Below, one piece after another: positions 41,159 to 50,108 of a DNA stretch of 64,000 bases. Below the pieces are notes generated by a model, which saw nothing but the letters and a program-made list of their open reading frames with translations, did no database searches and was not told where the DNA came from. This stretch comes from Mesorhizobium loti R88b (GTDB taxonomy: Bacteria; Pseudomonadota; Alphaproteobacteria; Rhizobiales; Rhizobiaceae): positions 3,907,001 through 3,971,000 of the forward strand of contig NZ_CP033367.1 of NCBI RefSeq assembly GCF_013170845.1, read 5' to 3'. Position 1 is the stretch's first letter; each line of letters opens with the position of its first letter. A program made the position numbers and the translations under genes.

Positions 41159-42043
41159 TTATGGATTGGCGCCGCGCAGAAAATTAATGATCCCGGAAAA
41201 GTCGGCGCCGGCATGGCCTTGCGCATTGAACAGCGCGTAGAGCTGTGCCGCTTCGGCACCCAGCGGGGTGACGGCGCCAGAACCCTGGGCTGCTTCCTGC
41301 GCCAGTTTCAAATCCTTCAGCATCAATGCGGCGGCAAAGCCGGGCTTGTAGTCGCGATTGGCGGGCGAGGTCGGCACCGGGCCGGGCACCGGGCAATAGG
41401 TGGTCAGCGACCAGCACTGGCCCGATGAGGTCGAGGCGACGTCGAACAGCGCCTGATGCGACAGGCCGAGCTTTTCCGCCAGCACGAAGGCCTCGGCGAC
41501 GCCGATCATGGAGATGCCGAGGATCATGTTGTTGCAGATCTTTGCCGCCTGGCCGGCGCCATCGCCGCCGCAATGGACGATGCGCCCGGCCATGGGCTTC
41601 AGGATCGGCTCTGCAGCAGTGAAAGCTGCATCGGAGCCGCCGGCCATGAAGGTCAGTGTGCCGGCTGTCGCTCCGCCAGTGCCGCCGGAGACTGGCGCGT
41701 CGATGGAAAGCAGGCCGTGTTTCGCGGCAATCGCGTGCGCCTTGCGCGCCGACTCGACGTCGATCGTTGAGGAATCGATGAACAGCGCGCCCTTTTTCGC
41801 CTTGGGCGCGATGTCCTCATAGACCGACAGCACGTGCTTACCGGCTGGCAGCATGGTGATCACCACGTCGGCGTCTTTCACCGCTGCCGGCGCGTTGGCC
41901 ATGACGACGATGCCGTGGTCGCGCGCAACGGTCAAATTCTCCGGCATCAGGTCGAAACCGTTTACAGCATGTCCCGCCTTGACCAAATTGGCGGCCATCG
42001 GATTGCCCATGTTACCGAGGCCGATGAAGGCGATCGTCGTCAT
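41159..42043 (-). CDS. mmsB: 3-hydroxyisobutyrate dehydrogenase
   Basis: A 294-residue beta-hydroxyacid dehydrogenase. It has the NAD-binding start IGLGNMGNPMAANL (residues about 6-19), the substrate-binding DAPVSGGTGGATAGTL and the catalytic lysine in AGQAAKICNNM. It oxidises 3-hydroxyisobutyrate to methylmalonate semialdehyde in valine breakdown. The start ATG 42043 follows GGGAG. It is 26 bases downstream of an acyl-CoA dehydrogenase, which is the usual pairing for this pathway. Confidence 0.93.
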   Translation of the reverse strand: MTTIAFIGLGNMGNPMAANLVKAGHAVNGFDLMPENLTVARDHGIVVMANAPAAVKDADVVITMLPAGKHVLSVYEDIAPKAKKGALFIDSSTIDVESARKAHAIAAKHGLLSIDAPVSGGTGGATAGTLTFMAGGSDAAFTAAEPILKPMAGRIVHCGGDGAGQAAKICNNMILGISMIGVAEAFVLAEKLGLSHQALFDVASTSSGQCWSLTTYCPVPGPVPTSPANRDYKPGFAAALMLKDLKLAQEAAQGSGAVTPLGAEAAQLYALFNAQGHAGADFSGIINFLRGANP

Positions 42044-42069
42044 TGTCTCTCTCCCGGAGTTTGCTGGCT

Positions 42070-43236
42070 TCAGCGTCCGATCAACGCCCGCGCGATGATG
42101 ACGCGCATGATCTCGTTGGTGCCTTCGAGGATCTGGTGCACCCTGAGGTCGCGCACCAGTTTCTCGATGCCGTAATCGTGCAGATAGCCGTAACCACCGA
42201 GCAATTGCAGCGCATCGTTGGCGACGGTGAAGCCGGTGTCGGTGACGAAGCGCTTGGCCATAGCTGACCATTTGCCGGCATCGGGCGCCTTGCGATCGAG
42301 TTTGGAGGCGGCGGCATAGAGGAAGATGCGCGCCGCCTGCAATTCTGTCTCCATGTCGGCCAGCCTGAACTGCAGCGCCTGGAACTGGTTGATCTTCGAA
42401 CCGAAGGCCTTGCGCTCGGCGGTGTAGGACAGCGCCTTGTCAAGCGCCGACTGGGCGCCGCCCAGCGAACAGGCGGCGATGTTCAGCCGGCCGCCATCGA
42501 GCCCGGCCATGGCGATGCCGAAACCAGCACCTTCGCCTGACAAGAGATTTTCGGCCGGCACCTTGCAATCCTCGAAGATGACCTGGCGGGTCGACTGCAT
42601 GTGCCAGCCCATCTTGTGCTCGTTGGCACCGAAGGAGAGGCCTGGCGCATCTTTTGGCACGACGATGGTGGAAATGCCTTTCGGCCCATCGGCACCGGTG
42701 CGCACCATGACGGCATAAACGTCGCTGTCGCCAGCGCCCGAGATGAACTGCTTGGCGCCATTGAGAACATAGTCGCCACCGCTCTTCACCGCGCGGGTCT
42801 TGAGCGCCGCTGCGTCGGAGCCGGAGCCCGGCTCGGTCAGGCAATAGCTCGCCAGCCATTCCATCGAGGTCAGCTTCGGCAGGAAGCGTTGGCGCTGCTC
42901 GTCATTGCCGAAACGGTCGATCATCGACGCGACCATGTTGTGGATCGAGATGAAGGACGAAAAGGCCGGATCGGCATGCGACAGCGCCTCGAAGATCAGC
43001 ACCGCATCGAGGCGGCCGAGCGCGGAGCCGCCGACATCGTCCCTGATGTAGATGCCGCCGAGACCAAGCGGGCCGGTTTCGCGGATCACGTCGGCGGGAA
43101 AGTGCCTCCTGCGGTCCCAGTCGAGCGCATTCGGCGCGACACGGTCGGCGGCGAAGGCCTGCGCCATCTCCTGGATGGCGCGCTGTTCCTCGTTCAGTTC
43201 GAACTGGCTGGTGCTCGCATCGACCGCGGCGTCCAT
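42070..43236 (-). CDS. Acyl-CoA dehydrogenase, likely isobutyryl-CoA dehydrogenase
   Basis: A 388-residue flavoprotein of the acyl-CoA dehydrogenase family, with the SYCLTEPGSGSDAAAL flavin-binding motif and LEGTNEIMR near the C-terminus, which carries the position of the catalytic Glu in this branch. In valine catabolism it makes methacrylyl-CoA from isobutyryl-CoA. Its gene precedes mmsB by 26 bases on the same strand, so the two form an operon; mmsA is not in the window. Confidence 0.9.
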   Translation of the reverse strand: MDAAVDASTSQFELNEEQRAIQEMAQAFAADRVAPNALDWDRRRHFPADVIRETGPLGLGGIYIRDDVGGSALGRLDAVLIFEALSHADPAFSSFISIHNMVASMIDRFGNDEQRQRFLPKLTSMEWLASYCLTEPGSGSDAAALKTRAVKSGGDYVLNGAKQFISGAGDSDVYAVMVRTGADGPKGISTIVVPKDAPGLSFGANEHKMGWHMQSTRQVIFEDCKVPAENLLSGEGAGFGIAMAGLDGGRLNIAACSLGGAQSALDKALSYTAERKAFGSKINQFQALQFRLADMETELQAARIFLYAAASKLDRKAPDAGKWSAMAKRFVTDTGFTVANDALQLLGGYGYLHDYGIEKLVRDLRVHQILEGTNEIMRVIIARALIGR

Positions 43237-43380
43237 GGCGTGCTCCCTATGTGCTGACCAGCTAGCCCGCTGGCCTGTTGTTTTTGGCTTTGCGCGCGCA
43301 CCAATCTAGACCAATGATGCCGCCGCGCAACCCGACCCTCCGCAGAGCGGCTGTGCATCAATGTATGTCCGGAGCGAGAT

Positions 43381-43995
43381 GTGACGACAAAATTCAATGA
43401 ACTGCTGGGACAGTTCCACGCCTATCTCGCTTGCGTGGACAACGCCCTGGTGCTCGACGCCGTGGCGCGGATCGGCTGGGACATGCCGGCCCGTGCGTTG
43501 GAGCCGTATCCGCTTGCCTGCCTGCATCACCTTGATCGGGCCGCCGAACTGGCCCCGCCGGCTGCGGAACCATTGGTGCAATTGCTGGCGCAGCAGCGCA
43601 ACGCATTGCGCTGGGGGCAGACCTACACCGAGGCTGACTTCGGCCAGGCGTTCATTGACAATTACGGCTGGCTGGAAATGTTCGGCACGCGCGGCCATTT
43701 CGCCAATGACGAGGCTGCGGCCGGCCTGCTGATCCTTGGACCCGAGATTGTCTATCCCGACCATCATCACGTCGCCGAGGAAATCTACATTCCGCTGACG
43801 GGCGGCACGGAATGGCGCATGGGCGAGGGCGGTTTTCGCAAGCGGGAGGCCGGCGAGGTCGTCCACCACGCTTCCAACGTCAACCACGCCATGCGCACCG
43901 GCAAAGAGCCGCTGCTGGCACTCTACATCTGGCGCGGTGGCCCGCTGGCGGCGAAATCCACCATCACTGGAAATGCGACGCAGGGCCAGCGCTGA
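43381..43995 (+). CDS. Cupin protein resembling DMSP lyase (DddL/DddQ type)
   Basis: A 204-residue protein with a C-terminal cupin. The metal-binding motif His128-x-His130-x3-Glu134-x-Tyr136 lies in YPDHHHVAEEIY, with a fourth ligand at His169 (SNVNHAMR). This is the arrangement I recall for cupin DMSP lyases (DddK, DddQ, DddL, DddW), including the Tyr that acts as base. The flanking NYGWLEMFG and LLALYIWRGG also look like that family. Start is GTG 43381 after GGAG. Its stop overlaps the cobQ start (TGATG). The pairing with a cobalamin gene is unexplained; activity is unproven. Confidence 0.72.
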   Translation: MTTKFNELLGQFHAYLACVDNALVLDAVARIGWDMPARALEPYPLACLHHLDRAAELAPPAAEPLVQLLAQQRNALRWGQTYTEADFGQAFIDNYGWLEMFGTRGHFANDEAAAGLLILGPEIVYPDHHHVAEEIYIPLTGGTEWRMGEGGFRKREAGEVVHHASNVNHAMRTGKEPLLALYIWRGGPLAAKSTITGNATQGQR

Positions 43996-45464
43996 TGGCC
44001 AGGGCGATCATGCTGCAAGGCACGGGTTCGGATGTCGGCAAGACGGTGCTGGTCGCGGGGCTGTGCCGCGCCGCGAAAAAGCGAGGACTGAAGGTGCGGC
44101 CATTCAAGCCGCAGAACATGTCGAACAACGCCGCCGTCGCCGACGGCGACAACAATCATGGCGGCGGCGAGATCGGCCGCGCGCAGTGGCTGCAGGCCAT
44201 CGCTTGTGGCGTTGCGCCGTCGATCCACATGAACCCGGTGTTGCTCAAGCCTCAGACCGATGTGGGCGCGCAGGTCATCGTCCAGGGCAAAGTGTTTGGC
44301 GAGGCACGAGCACGCGACTATCAGGCGCTGAAGGGCCGGCTGATGGATGCAGTGCTGGACTCCTGGGCAAAGGTCGGCGAGGGCGCCGATCTGGTCATTG
44401 TCGAGGGCGCCGGCTCGCCGGCCGAAATCAACCTCAGAAGCCGCGACATCGCCAATATGGGCTTTGCCACGCGTGCCAATGTGCCTGTCGTGCTGGTCGG
44501 CGATATCGATCGCGGCGGCGTCATCGCCTCTGTCGCCGGCACGCATCTGATCCTGCCGGAAGAGGACCGGCGCATGATCGTCGGCTATCTCATCAACAAG
44601 TTCCGCGGCGATGTCTCGCTGTTCGATGACGGCCTGAAGGCGATCGAGAAATTCACCGGCTGGCGCTGTTTCGGCGTCGTGCCCTGGCTGAAGGCGGCAG
44701 CGCGGCTGCCTTCGGAAGATTCGGTGGTGCTGGAGCGGCTGGCATCCGGTGAGGCGCGCGCGCTGAAGGTGGCGGTGCCGATGCTTGGCCGCATCGCCAA
44801 TTTCGACGATCTCGATCCGCTCAAGGCCGAACCGCAGGTGGAGGTGGTGTTCGTGCCGCCTGGAAAGCCGCTGCCGGCCGATGCCGGGCTGGTGGTCATT
44901 CCCGGCTCCAAGTCGACGATCGGCGATCTCCTGAAATTCCGCGAAAATGGCTGGGACCGGGACCTTGCCGCGCATCGCAAGCGTGGCGGCCATGTCGTCG
45001 GCATTTGCGGCGGTTTTCAGATGCTTGGCCGTAGGGTGCGCGATCCTGACGGCATCGAAGGCAGTGTCACTGAAGCAGAAGGGCTCGGCCTGCTCGATAT
45101 CGAAACGGTGATGGAGCCGGAGAAGACGGTGCGCAATGTCAGCGCGCGCTCGGTGCCGTTCGGCCTGCCGCTCGTGGGCTACGAAATCCATCTCGGCCGC
45201 ACCACCGGACCGGATACACTGCGGCCATCCGCCGTCATCAATGGCATCGATGACGGCGCGATCTCGGCCGATGGCAAGGTGATCGGCACCTATATGCACG
45301 GCCTGTTCGGTGCCGACGCCTTTCGCGGGAAATTCCTTGAAAGCCTCGGCATCAGAGGCGGCGGCATCGACTATCGCGCCGAGGTCGAGCGGGCGCTGGA
45401 CGAGGTCGCCGCCGAGCTGGAAAGCCATCTCGACTGTGACGCGATTTTTGCATTGGCTCGTTAG
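43995..45464 (+). CDS. cobQ: Cobyric acid synthase
   Basis: A 489-residue enzyme that amidates adenosylcobyrinic acid a,c-diamide to adenosylcobyric acid in cobalamin synthesis. The N-terminus has the ATP-binding GTGSDVGKTVLVAG. The C-terminus is a glutamine amidotransferase domain with the nucleophile Cys in GICGGFQMLG and the catalytic His in YMHGLFG. ATG 43995 overlaps the upstream cupin stop by one base (TGATG). No other cob genes lie nearby. The product is the cofactor of the corrinoid methyl carriers encoded in this window. Confidence 0.95.
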   Translation: MARAIMLQGTGSDVGKTVLVAGLCRAAKKRGLKVRPFKPQNMSNNAAVADGDNNHGGGEIGRAQWLQAIACGVAPSIHMNPVLLKPQTDVGAQVIVQGKVFGEARARDYQALKGRLMDAVLDSWAKVGEGADLVIVEGAGSPAEINLRSRDIANMGFATRANVPVVLVGDIDRGGVIASVAGTHLILPEEDRRMIVGYLINKFRGDVSLFDDGLKAIEKFTGWRCFGVVPWLKAAARLPSEDSVVLERLASGEARALKVAVPMLGRIANFDDLDPLKAEPQVEVVFVPPGKPLPADAGLVVIPGSKSTIGDLLKFRENGWDRDLAAHRKRGGHVVGICGGFQMLGRRVRDPDGIEGSVTEAEGLGLLDIETVMEPEKTVRNVSARSVPFGLPLVGYEIHLGRTTGPDTLRPSAVINGIDDGAISADGKVIGTYMHGLFGADAFRGKFLESLGIRGGGIDYRAEVERALDEVAAELESHLDCDAIFALAR

Positions 45465-45467
45465 GAC

Positions 45468-45887
45468 CTATGCCTTTTCGCCCGCCTTCGGCCAGTAGGT
45501 GCCGAACGACCAGACACCGCCTTCCGGATCGCGGCAGATGAACTCGCGGCTGCCATAGTCACGGTTGATCAATTCCTGGATGATCGTGGCGCCGGCTTGC
45601 CTGGCCTTGGCATACGCCGCATCGGCATCTTCGACGGCGATATAGATCGATTTGCCGCCGCCTGTGCCGGGCTCGCCGACCATCTTGCCATAATCGTCAT
45701 CGCGCACCGTGCCCAGCATGATCATCGAGGAGCCGAAGACCAACTCGGCGTGGTGCACGATATCGCCTTCACCGTAGCGGGCGCGGACGCTGAAGCCGAA
45801 GGCTTTGCAGAGCCAGTCGATCATTTTCGCCGCATTTTTGTAGCGCAAAGCAGGGTAGAGCCGAGGGGCTTCAGTGGTGGTGGGCAT
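45468..45887 (-). CDS. VOC (glyoxalase) superfamily protein
   Basis: A 139-residue two-repeat betaalphabetabetabeta protein of the vicinal-oxygen-chelate superfamily. ATG 45887 follows a strong AAGGAGG. The C-terminal EFICRDPEGGVWSFGTYWP resembles PhnB-like members, whose metal-binding residues are only partly conserved. It is transcribed after the AraC regulator, with a 72-base gap, and that pairing is common. It is convergent with cobQ, with 3 bases between the stops. Confidence 0.85.
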   Translation of the reverse strand: MPTTTEAPRLYPALRYKNAAKMIDWLCKAFGFSVRARYGEGDIVHHAELVFGSSMIMLGTVRDDDYGKMVGEPGTGGGKSIYIAVEDADAAYAKARQAGATIIQELINRDYGSREFICRDPEGGVWSFGTYWPKAGEKA

Positions 45888-45959
45888 GGGAACCTCCTTC
45901 ATTTGGGTTGGTCGATAACCCACTCTGGACAAAGGCCGTTCCAGGGTCTTGAAGAAATG

Positions 45960-46790
45960 TTACCTGCCGACAAGCGCTGTTGGCGTCTCGCCGGCAAGCA
46001 CTCGGAACTCGCGCACCAGATGCGCCTGGTCGGCGTAGCCGCAATCGGCGGCGATATCCGCCCAGTCGACAGCCGACTGCCGCGACAGGCCGAGCGCCCG
46101 GTTGAAGCGCACGATGCGCGACAGGGTTTTGGGGCCGATGCCGGTCGCGTCAGTGAATTTTTCGGCGAGATGTTTGCGGCTCCAGCCCAGTCGTTCGGCG
46201 AGCGATGCAATGCGGGTGCGGCCACCTGACGTGATGATGCGGTCATAGGCCCAGGCGATTTCCAGCGGCGTTTCGGCTGCATTCGCAAGACGGGCGGCGA
46301 CGAAGGCTTCGGCAAGGTCGAAACGCGCTGCCCAGTCCGGCGCATTGCCAAGCTGTTCGCGCAGCGCCATGCCCTCGGTGCCCAAGACGTCGTCGAGCAC
46401 GACCATGCTGTCGGCCAACTCGCTCATTGGCAGGCGGAAGAAACGGCGCGCGCCAAGCGGGGTGAAGTTGACCTGGACACAGTAGGCGGCACCGAAGGAT
46501 TCGATCATCACCGGCCCGGCAAAGAGGCCGGCGGCGAAACTGGCAAAGCGGTCATTGTCGCCAGGCGTTTTGCCGAGACCGATGGCGAAAGGCTCGGCGA
46601 AGCTGATCACCAGTGGCACGGTCAGCGATGCGTATTCGACATTGCGGAAATGGCCAGGTGCCGTTTCGCGATAGCCGCAAATGTCTGACACGATGCCCTC
46701 AAGTCCAGGATCGGGAAGGCGCCGGCGCATCTCGAAACGCCCTGCTATGGAGCGGTCCTGTTCCTTCCGGCGCTGCATCTCGATCGGCAT
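45960..46790 (-). CDS. AraC-family transcriptional regulator
   Basis: A 276-residue protein with an N-terminal domain of unknown ligand (about residues 1-160) and a C-terminal AraC double helix-turn-helix. The first is around RIASLAERLGWSRKHLAEKF and the second around WADIAADCGYADQAHLVREF. It precedes a VOC gene on the same strand and probably controls it. A terminator at 46841-46865 separates it from the upstream small membrane protein. Confidence 0.9.
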   Translation of the reverse strand: MPIEMQRRKEQDRSIAGRFEMRRRLPDPGLEGIVSDICGYRETAPGHFRNVEYASLTVPLVISFAEPFAIGLGKTPGDNDRFASFAAGLFAGPVMIESFGAAYCVQVNFTPLGARRFFRLPMSELADSMVVLDDVLGTEGMALREQLGNAPDWAARFDLAEAFVAARLANAAETPLEIAWAYDRIITSGGRTRIASLAERLGWSRKHLAEKFTDATGIGPKTLSRIVRFNRALGLSRQSAVDWADIAADCGYADQAHLVREFRVLAGETPTALVGR

Positions 46791-46840
46791 TGGCCATCCT
46801 TCTGCCCGGCGAATCTAGCAGACCCTTGCTCAGAATCAAA

Positions 46841-46865
46841 AGCGCCCGGCTTTTGGCCGGGCGCT
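46841..46865 (-). terminator. Terminator of the small membrane protein gene
   Basis: AGCGCCCGGC pairs perfectly with GCCGGGCGCT around a 5-base loop; on the minus strand four T residues follow the hairpin. It lies about 30 bases past the stop of the small membrane gene at 46894. Confidence 0.75.
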
Positions 46866-46893
46866 CTCCGTCCCCACTTCAAGGGAAACTTTG

Positions 46894-47064
46894 TCAGGCG
46901 CCGCGCATCAGGCAGCCGATGGCCAGGACGACGAATGCGATGGTAACGATCCAGACCGAGGCCAGGGGAATGAACGCCACAATGCCGAGAGCTGCGAGAA
47001 CGCCGATGATGGCGATAACAACTGCAATGATGAAAACGATCTGTGTGGGTGCGCTGAGATTCAT
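46894..47064 (-). CDS. Small two-helix membrane protein
   Basis: A 56-residue protein from ATG 47064, which follows the very strong GAGGAGGAG. It is almost entirely hydrophobic, with two membrane helices (IVFIIAVVIAIIGVLAALG and VWIVTIAFVVLAIGCL). Similar short proteins with a terminator of their own are common in rhizobia and function is unknown. It sits between AraC and TauE-type genes on the minus strand. Confidence 0.8.
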   Translation of the reverse strand: MNLSAPTQIVFIIAVVIAIIGVLAALGIVAFIPLASVWIVTIAFVVLAIGCLMRGA

Positions 47065-47117
47065 GTTTGGCTCCTCCTCAACATGATTCGAACAGCGGCA
47101 TTGTAACAGGTGCGTGA

Positions 47118-47903
47118 TCACACACCAATCATGACACGCAGCTGGTTGGCGGGATCGGCCAGCAGCTTCACCGCCAGAGCCAGGCAGACGACCACCAGCA
47201 GCGGCTTGATCAGTTTGGCGCCGATGCGCATGGCAAGGCTGGCGCCGAGGCGGGCGCCGAGGAACTGGGCAACGCCCATCATCAGCCCGATCTTCCAGGA
47301 GATGACGCCGACGGCGGCAAAGACGATGAAGCCGCCGATGTTGGAGGCGAAGTTGAGCAGCTTGGTATGCGCCGTCGCCTTGAGCACGCCGTAGCCGGCA
47401 AGCGCGACGAAAGCCAGCATGTAGAAGGAGCCGGCGCCGGGGCCGAACAGGCCATCATAGAAGCCGATCGCCGGCACCAAAGTCAGTCCAAACAGGAATG
47501 GCGACAGGCGCTCGGCCCGGTCGACATCGTTCATGTTGGGCTTGAGGGCGAAATAGAGCGCAATGGCGATCAGCACCAGGGGGAGGATGGCGCGCAGGAC
47601 GTCGCCCGGCACGATGGTGGCCAGCAAGGCGCCGATAGCACTCCCGACCAGTGCCAGCAGCGCCGATGGCAATTGCCTGCGCAGGTCGACATGGCCCTTG
47701 GAGGCATAGTGGATGGTCGCCGACCCCGAGCCGAACATGCCTTGCAGCTTGTTGGTCCCAAGCGCCTCAACCGGTGAGAACCCGGCCAACAGCAGTGCGG
47801 GAATGGTGATCAGCCCGCCGCCACCAGCAATCGAATCGACAAAGCCCGCGGCAAAGGCGGCGAAGGCGAGCATGGCGATTGTCTGGGTGGTGAGGTCGAT
47901 CAT
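47118..47903 (-). CDS. Sulfite exporter TauE/SafE family transporter
   Basis: A 261-residue membrane protein with about eight helices. The family motif SIAGGGGLITIPALL lies near the N-terminus and GFYDGLFGPGAGSF marks the second repeat. Members export sulfite, sulfoacetate or other organic anions, and one branch handles formate or halides. The start is ATG 47903; the frame runs further but without family-like sequence. Neighbours give no clue to the substrate. Confidence 0.88.
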   Translation of the reverse strand: MIDLTTQTIAMLAFAAFAAGFVDSIAGGGGLITIPALLLAGFSPVEALGTNKLQGMFGSGSATIHYASKGHVDLRRQLPSALLALVGSAIGALLATIVPGDVLRAILPLVLIAIALYFALKPNMNDVDRAERLSPFLFGLTLVPAIGFYDGLFGPGAGSFYMLAFVALAGYGVLKATAHTKLLNFASNIGGFIVFAAVGVISWKIGLMMGVAQFLGARLGASLAMRIGAKLIKPLLVVVCLALAVKLLADPANQLRVMIGV

Positions 47904-48038
47904 CTGATATGCGGAGACGTCCGGTCGGCTGGATAGTGGCGTTCGACCACGACCGCCCTGTTTGCGCAAGGCCGATTCCGCGCTACTTCTACTCCAGCGC
48001 GTCGCGCCTGGATTTGTACTGACCGGAAAGAGGCCCTG

Positions 48039-48470
48039 ATGGCATTCGCATTGCTGGACCAGATACGCTCGATCTTCGACGGCGACCCCGGCGTGCGCAA
48101 GGTCGCTGACGATCCGGTGCTCTCGGCGGAACTGCTGATGCTGTTTCGCATGATCCTGGCCGACGGGACCGTCAGCGAGAGCGAGATGATTGCCTTCCGG
48201 CGCATCTGCAAGGATGCGTTCGACATTCCGGAAACCAGCATCGATGCGGTCATCGAATATCTCAACGAGTTCGGCTACGAGACCAATGGCTCGCAGGCGA
48301 TCGCGCTGTTTCGCGATCTCGACATCGAACGCCGCAAGCAGTTGGCGCAGCACATGGCGGAGATCGCCAAGGCGGATTCGCAACTGGCCGAGAGCGAGGT
48401 GCGCCTGCTGCGCCGCACGCTCGACCTGCTCGATATCAGTCCCGTCGATGTGGTGAAGCCGGAAGAATAG
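48039..48470 (+). CDS. TerB-family tellurite resistance-like protein
   Basis: A 143-residue all-helical protein of the TerB/YgfB-type acidic-residue family, with the LADGTVSESEMIAFRRI and IAKADSQLAESEVRLLRR segments that repeat the acidic metal-binding motif. TerB proteins bind calcium-like ions; the link to tellurite is indirect. It is convergent with the ABC operon, with 15 bases between stops. Confidence 0.85.
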   Translation: MAFALLDQIRSIFDGDPGVRKVADDPVLSAELLMLFRMILADGTVSESEMIAFRRICKDAFDIPETSIDAVIEYLNEFGYETNGSQAIALFRDLDIERRKQLAQHMAEIAKADSQLAESEVRLLRRTLDLLDISPVDVVKPEE

Positions 48471-48485
48471 GGCCTAACACCTCAC

Positions 48486-50108
48486 TCACCCTTGCTCTTG
48501 AATCTTTCGGGCGATCGCCCGGTGCAGGTCAGGCGCGGCATTTACAAGTGCCTTGGCGGCCTCGGATTGCGGATGGTCGAGCACCTCGTTCGTCTTGCCG
48601 CGCTCGACGATCTTGCCGTCATGCATGACCAGCACTTCGTCGGTGATCGCGCGGGCGACGGTCAGGTCATGGGTGATGAAGAGATAGGCGATGCCGAGCT
48701 TCTGGTTGAGTTCGGCGAACAAATCGAGGATTTGCGCGCGGATCGAGACATCGAGCGCCGAGACCGGCTCGTCGGCGACGACCAGTTTCGGTCGGGTGAT
48801 GATGGCGCGGGCGATCGACAGGCGCTGGCGCTGGCCGCCGGAAAACTCGTGTGGGTACTTGTCCATGTCGCGCTGATCGAGACCGACCTCGTGCAGCGCA
48901 TGCGCCACCATCTCGCGACGCTCGGCGCGCGTCGGTTTCTTCTCCAGCACATGCAAGGGCTCGGCGACCAGTTTTTCGACCTTCTGGCGCGGGTCGAAGG
49001 AGCCGTAGGGGTCCTGGAAGACGACCTGCATGTCGCGCCTGGCCGGCTTCAACTCGGCTTCACTCTTGCCGGTGATGGTTTCTCCACGAAACCTGATGGT
49101 GCCCGAACTCGGCCGGTCCAGCGCCAGGATCATGCGGGCGAGCGTCGACTTGCCACAGCCGGAGCGCCCGACCAGCGCCACCGACTGGCCCGGCGCCAAC
49201 GACAGGGACACATCGTCGACAGCGCGGATAGCGAGTGCGCGCTGGAACAGAGAGGTGCGCCGGCCCGGATAATCGCGCGACACGCCTTCAACGTCGAGCA
49301 GCGGCTTGGCCGATCCGGCTGCGTGAACCTTGACGCGCGTCGGCACATGCATCGAAGCCTGCGCCAGCTGGCGCGTGTAGGGATGAAGCTGTTCAGACAG
49401 CGTGCGCACCGTGTCGCCGGCCTCCATCACCTCGCCGCGCCGCAGGATAGTGATGCGGTCGGCCATCTCAGTGACTACGGCGAGATCGTGCGAGATCAGC
49501 AGCAGGCCCATGCGGCTCTCCGCGACGAGATCACGCAAGAGGTCGAGAATCTGTGCCTGCAGCACAACGTCGAGCGCTGTCGTAGGCTCGTCGGCGATCA
49601 GCAGCTTCGGCTTCAGCGCGCAGGCGATGGCGATGATGACACGCTGGCGCTGGCCGCCTGACAGTTCGTGCGGATAGCGCGACAGCGGGAATTTCGCCTG
49701 GGGCAGGCCGACGCGGTCGAGCATTTGGCGCGCCCGCTCTTCGGCCGCGGCGCGCGTGGCCTTGGTGTGCCAGCGTATGCCTTCAGCCACCTGTTCCCCG
49801 ATGGTCTTGACCGGATTGAGTGCCGTCATCGGCTCCTGGAACACCATGCCGATGTCGTCGCCGCGCAGCGCGCACATCTGGTCCTCGGTTGCGGCGAGGA
49901 TATCGATGCCGTCGAAGGTGACGCGACCGGTGGCGCGCGCGGCATAAGGTAGAAGCCGCATCACCGTCAGCGCGGTCATCGACTTGCCCGAACCGGATTC
50001 GCCGACCAATCCCATCACCTCACCGGGCGCGACGGAGAGCTCCATGTTCTTCAGGATTTGCGTGCCGCCGATCGTCAGCGACAGGTTCTCGATCTCCAGC
50101 AGGCTCAT
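48486..50108 (-). CDS. Peptide-type ABC transporter ATP-binding protein (two ATPase domains)
   Basis: A 540-residue protein with two nucleotide-binding domains, like YejF and GsiA. The Walker A motifs are GESGSGKS (about 36-43) and GRSGCGKS in the second half, and each domain has LSGGQRQR or FSGGQRQR. It drives the DppB/DppC-type permease encoded just upstream; the start overlaps the DppC-type stop by four bases. The substrate class is oligopeptides or related amides, as judged from the family-5 binding protein. Confidence 0.93.
   Translation of the reverse strand: MSLLEIENLSLTIGGTQILKNMELSVAPGEVMGLVGESGSGKSMTALTVMRLLPYAARATGRVTFDGIDILAATEDQMCALRGDDIGMVFQEPMTALNPVKTIGEQVAEGIRWHTKATRAAAEERARQMLDRVGLPQAKFPLSRYPHELSGGQRQRVIIAIACALKPKLLIADEPTTALDVVLQAQILDLLRDLVAESRMGLLLISHDLAVVTEMADRITILRRGEVMEAGDTVRTLSEQLHPYTRQLAQASMHVPTRVKVHAAGSAKPLLDVEGVSRDYPGRRTSLFQRALAIRAVDDVSLSLAPGQSVALVGRSGCGKSTLARMILALDRPSSGTIRFRGETITGKSEAELKPARRDMQVVFQDPYGSFDPRQKVEKLVAEPLHVLEKKPTRAERREMVAHALHEVGLDQRDMDKYPHEFSGGQRQRLSIARAIITRPKLVVADEPVSALDVSIRAQILDLFAELNQKLGIAYLFITHDLTVARAITDEVLVMHDGKIVERGKTNEVLDHPQSEAAKALVNAAPDLHRAIARKIQEQG

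Noticed and set aside
43996..45464. A cobalamin riboswitch ahead of cobQ or the mttB genes
   Set aside because: cobQ overlaps the upstream gene so there is no leader, and the conserved B12-box was not seen in the intergenic regions of the mttB-like or corrinoid genes.
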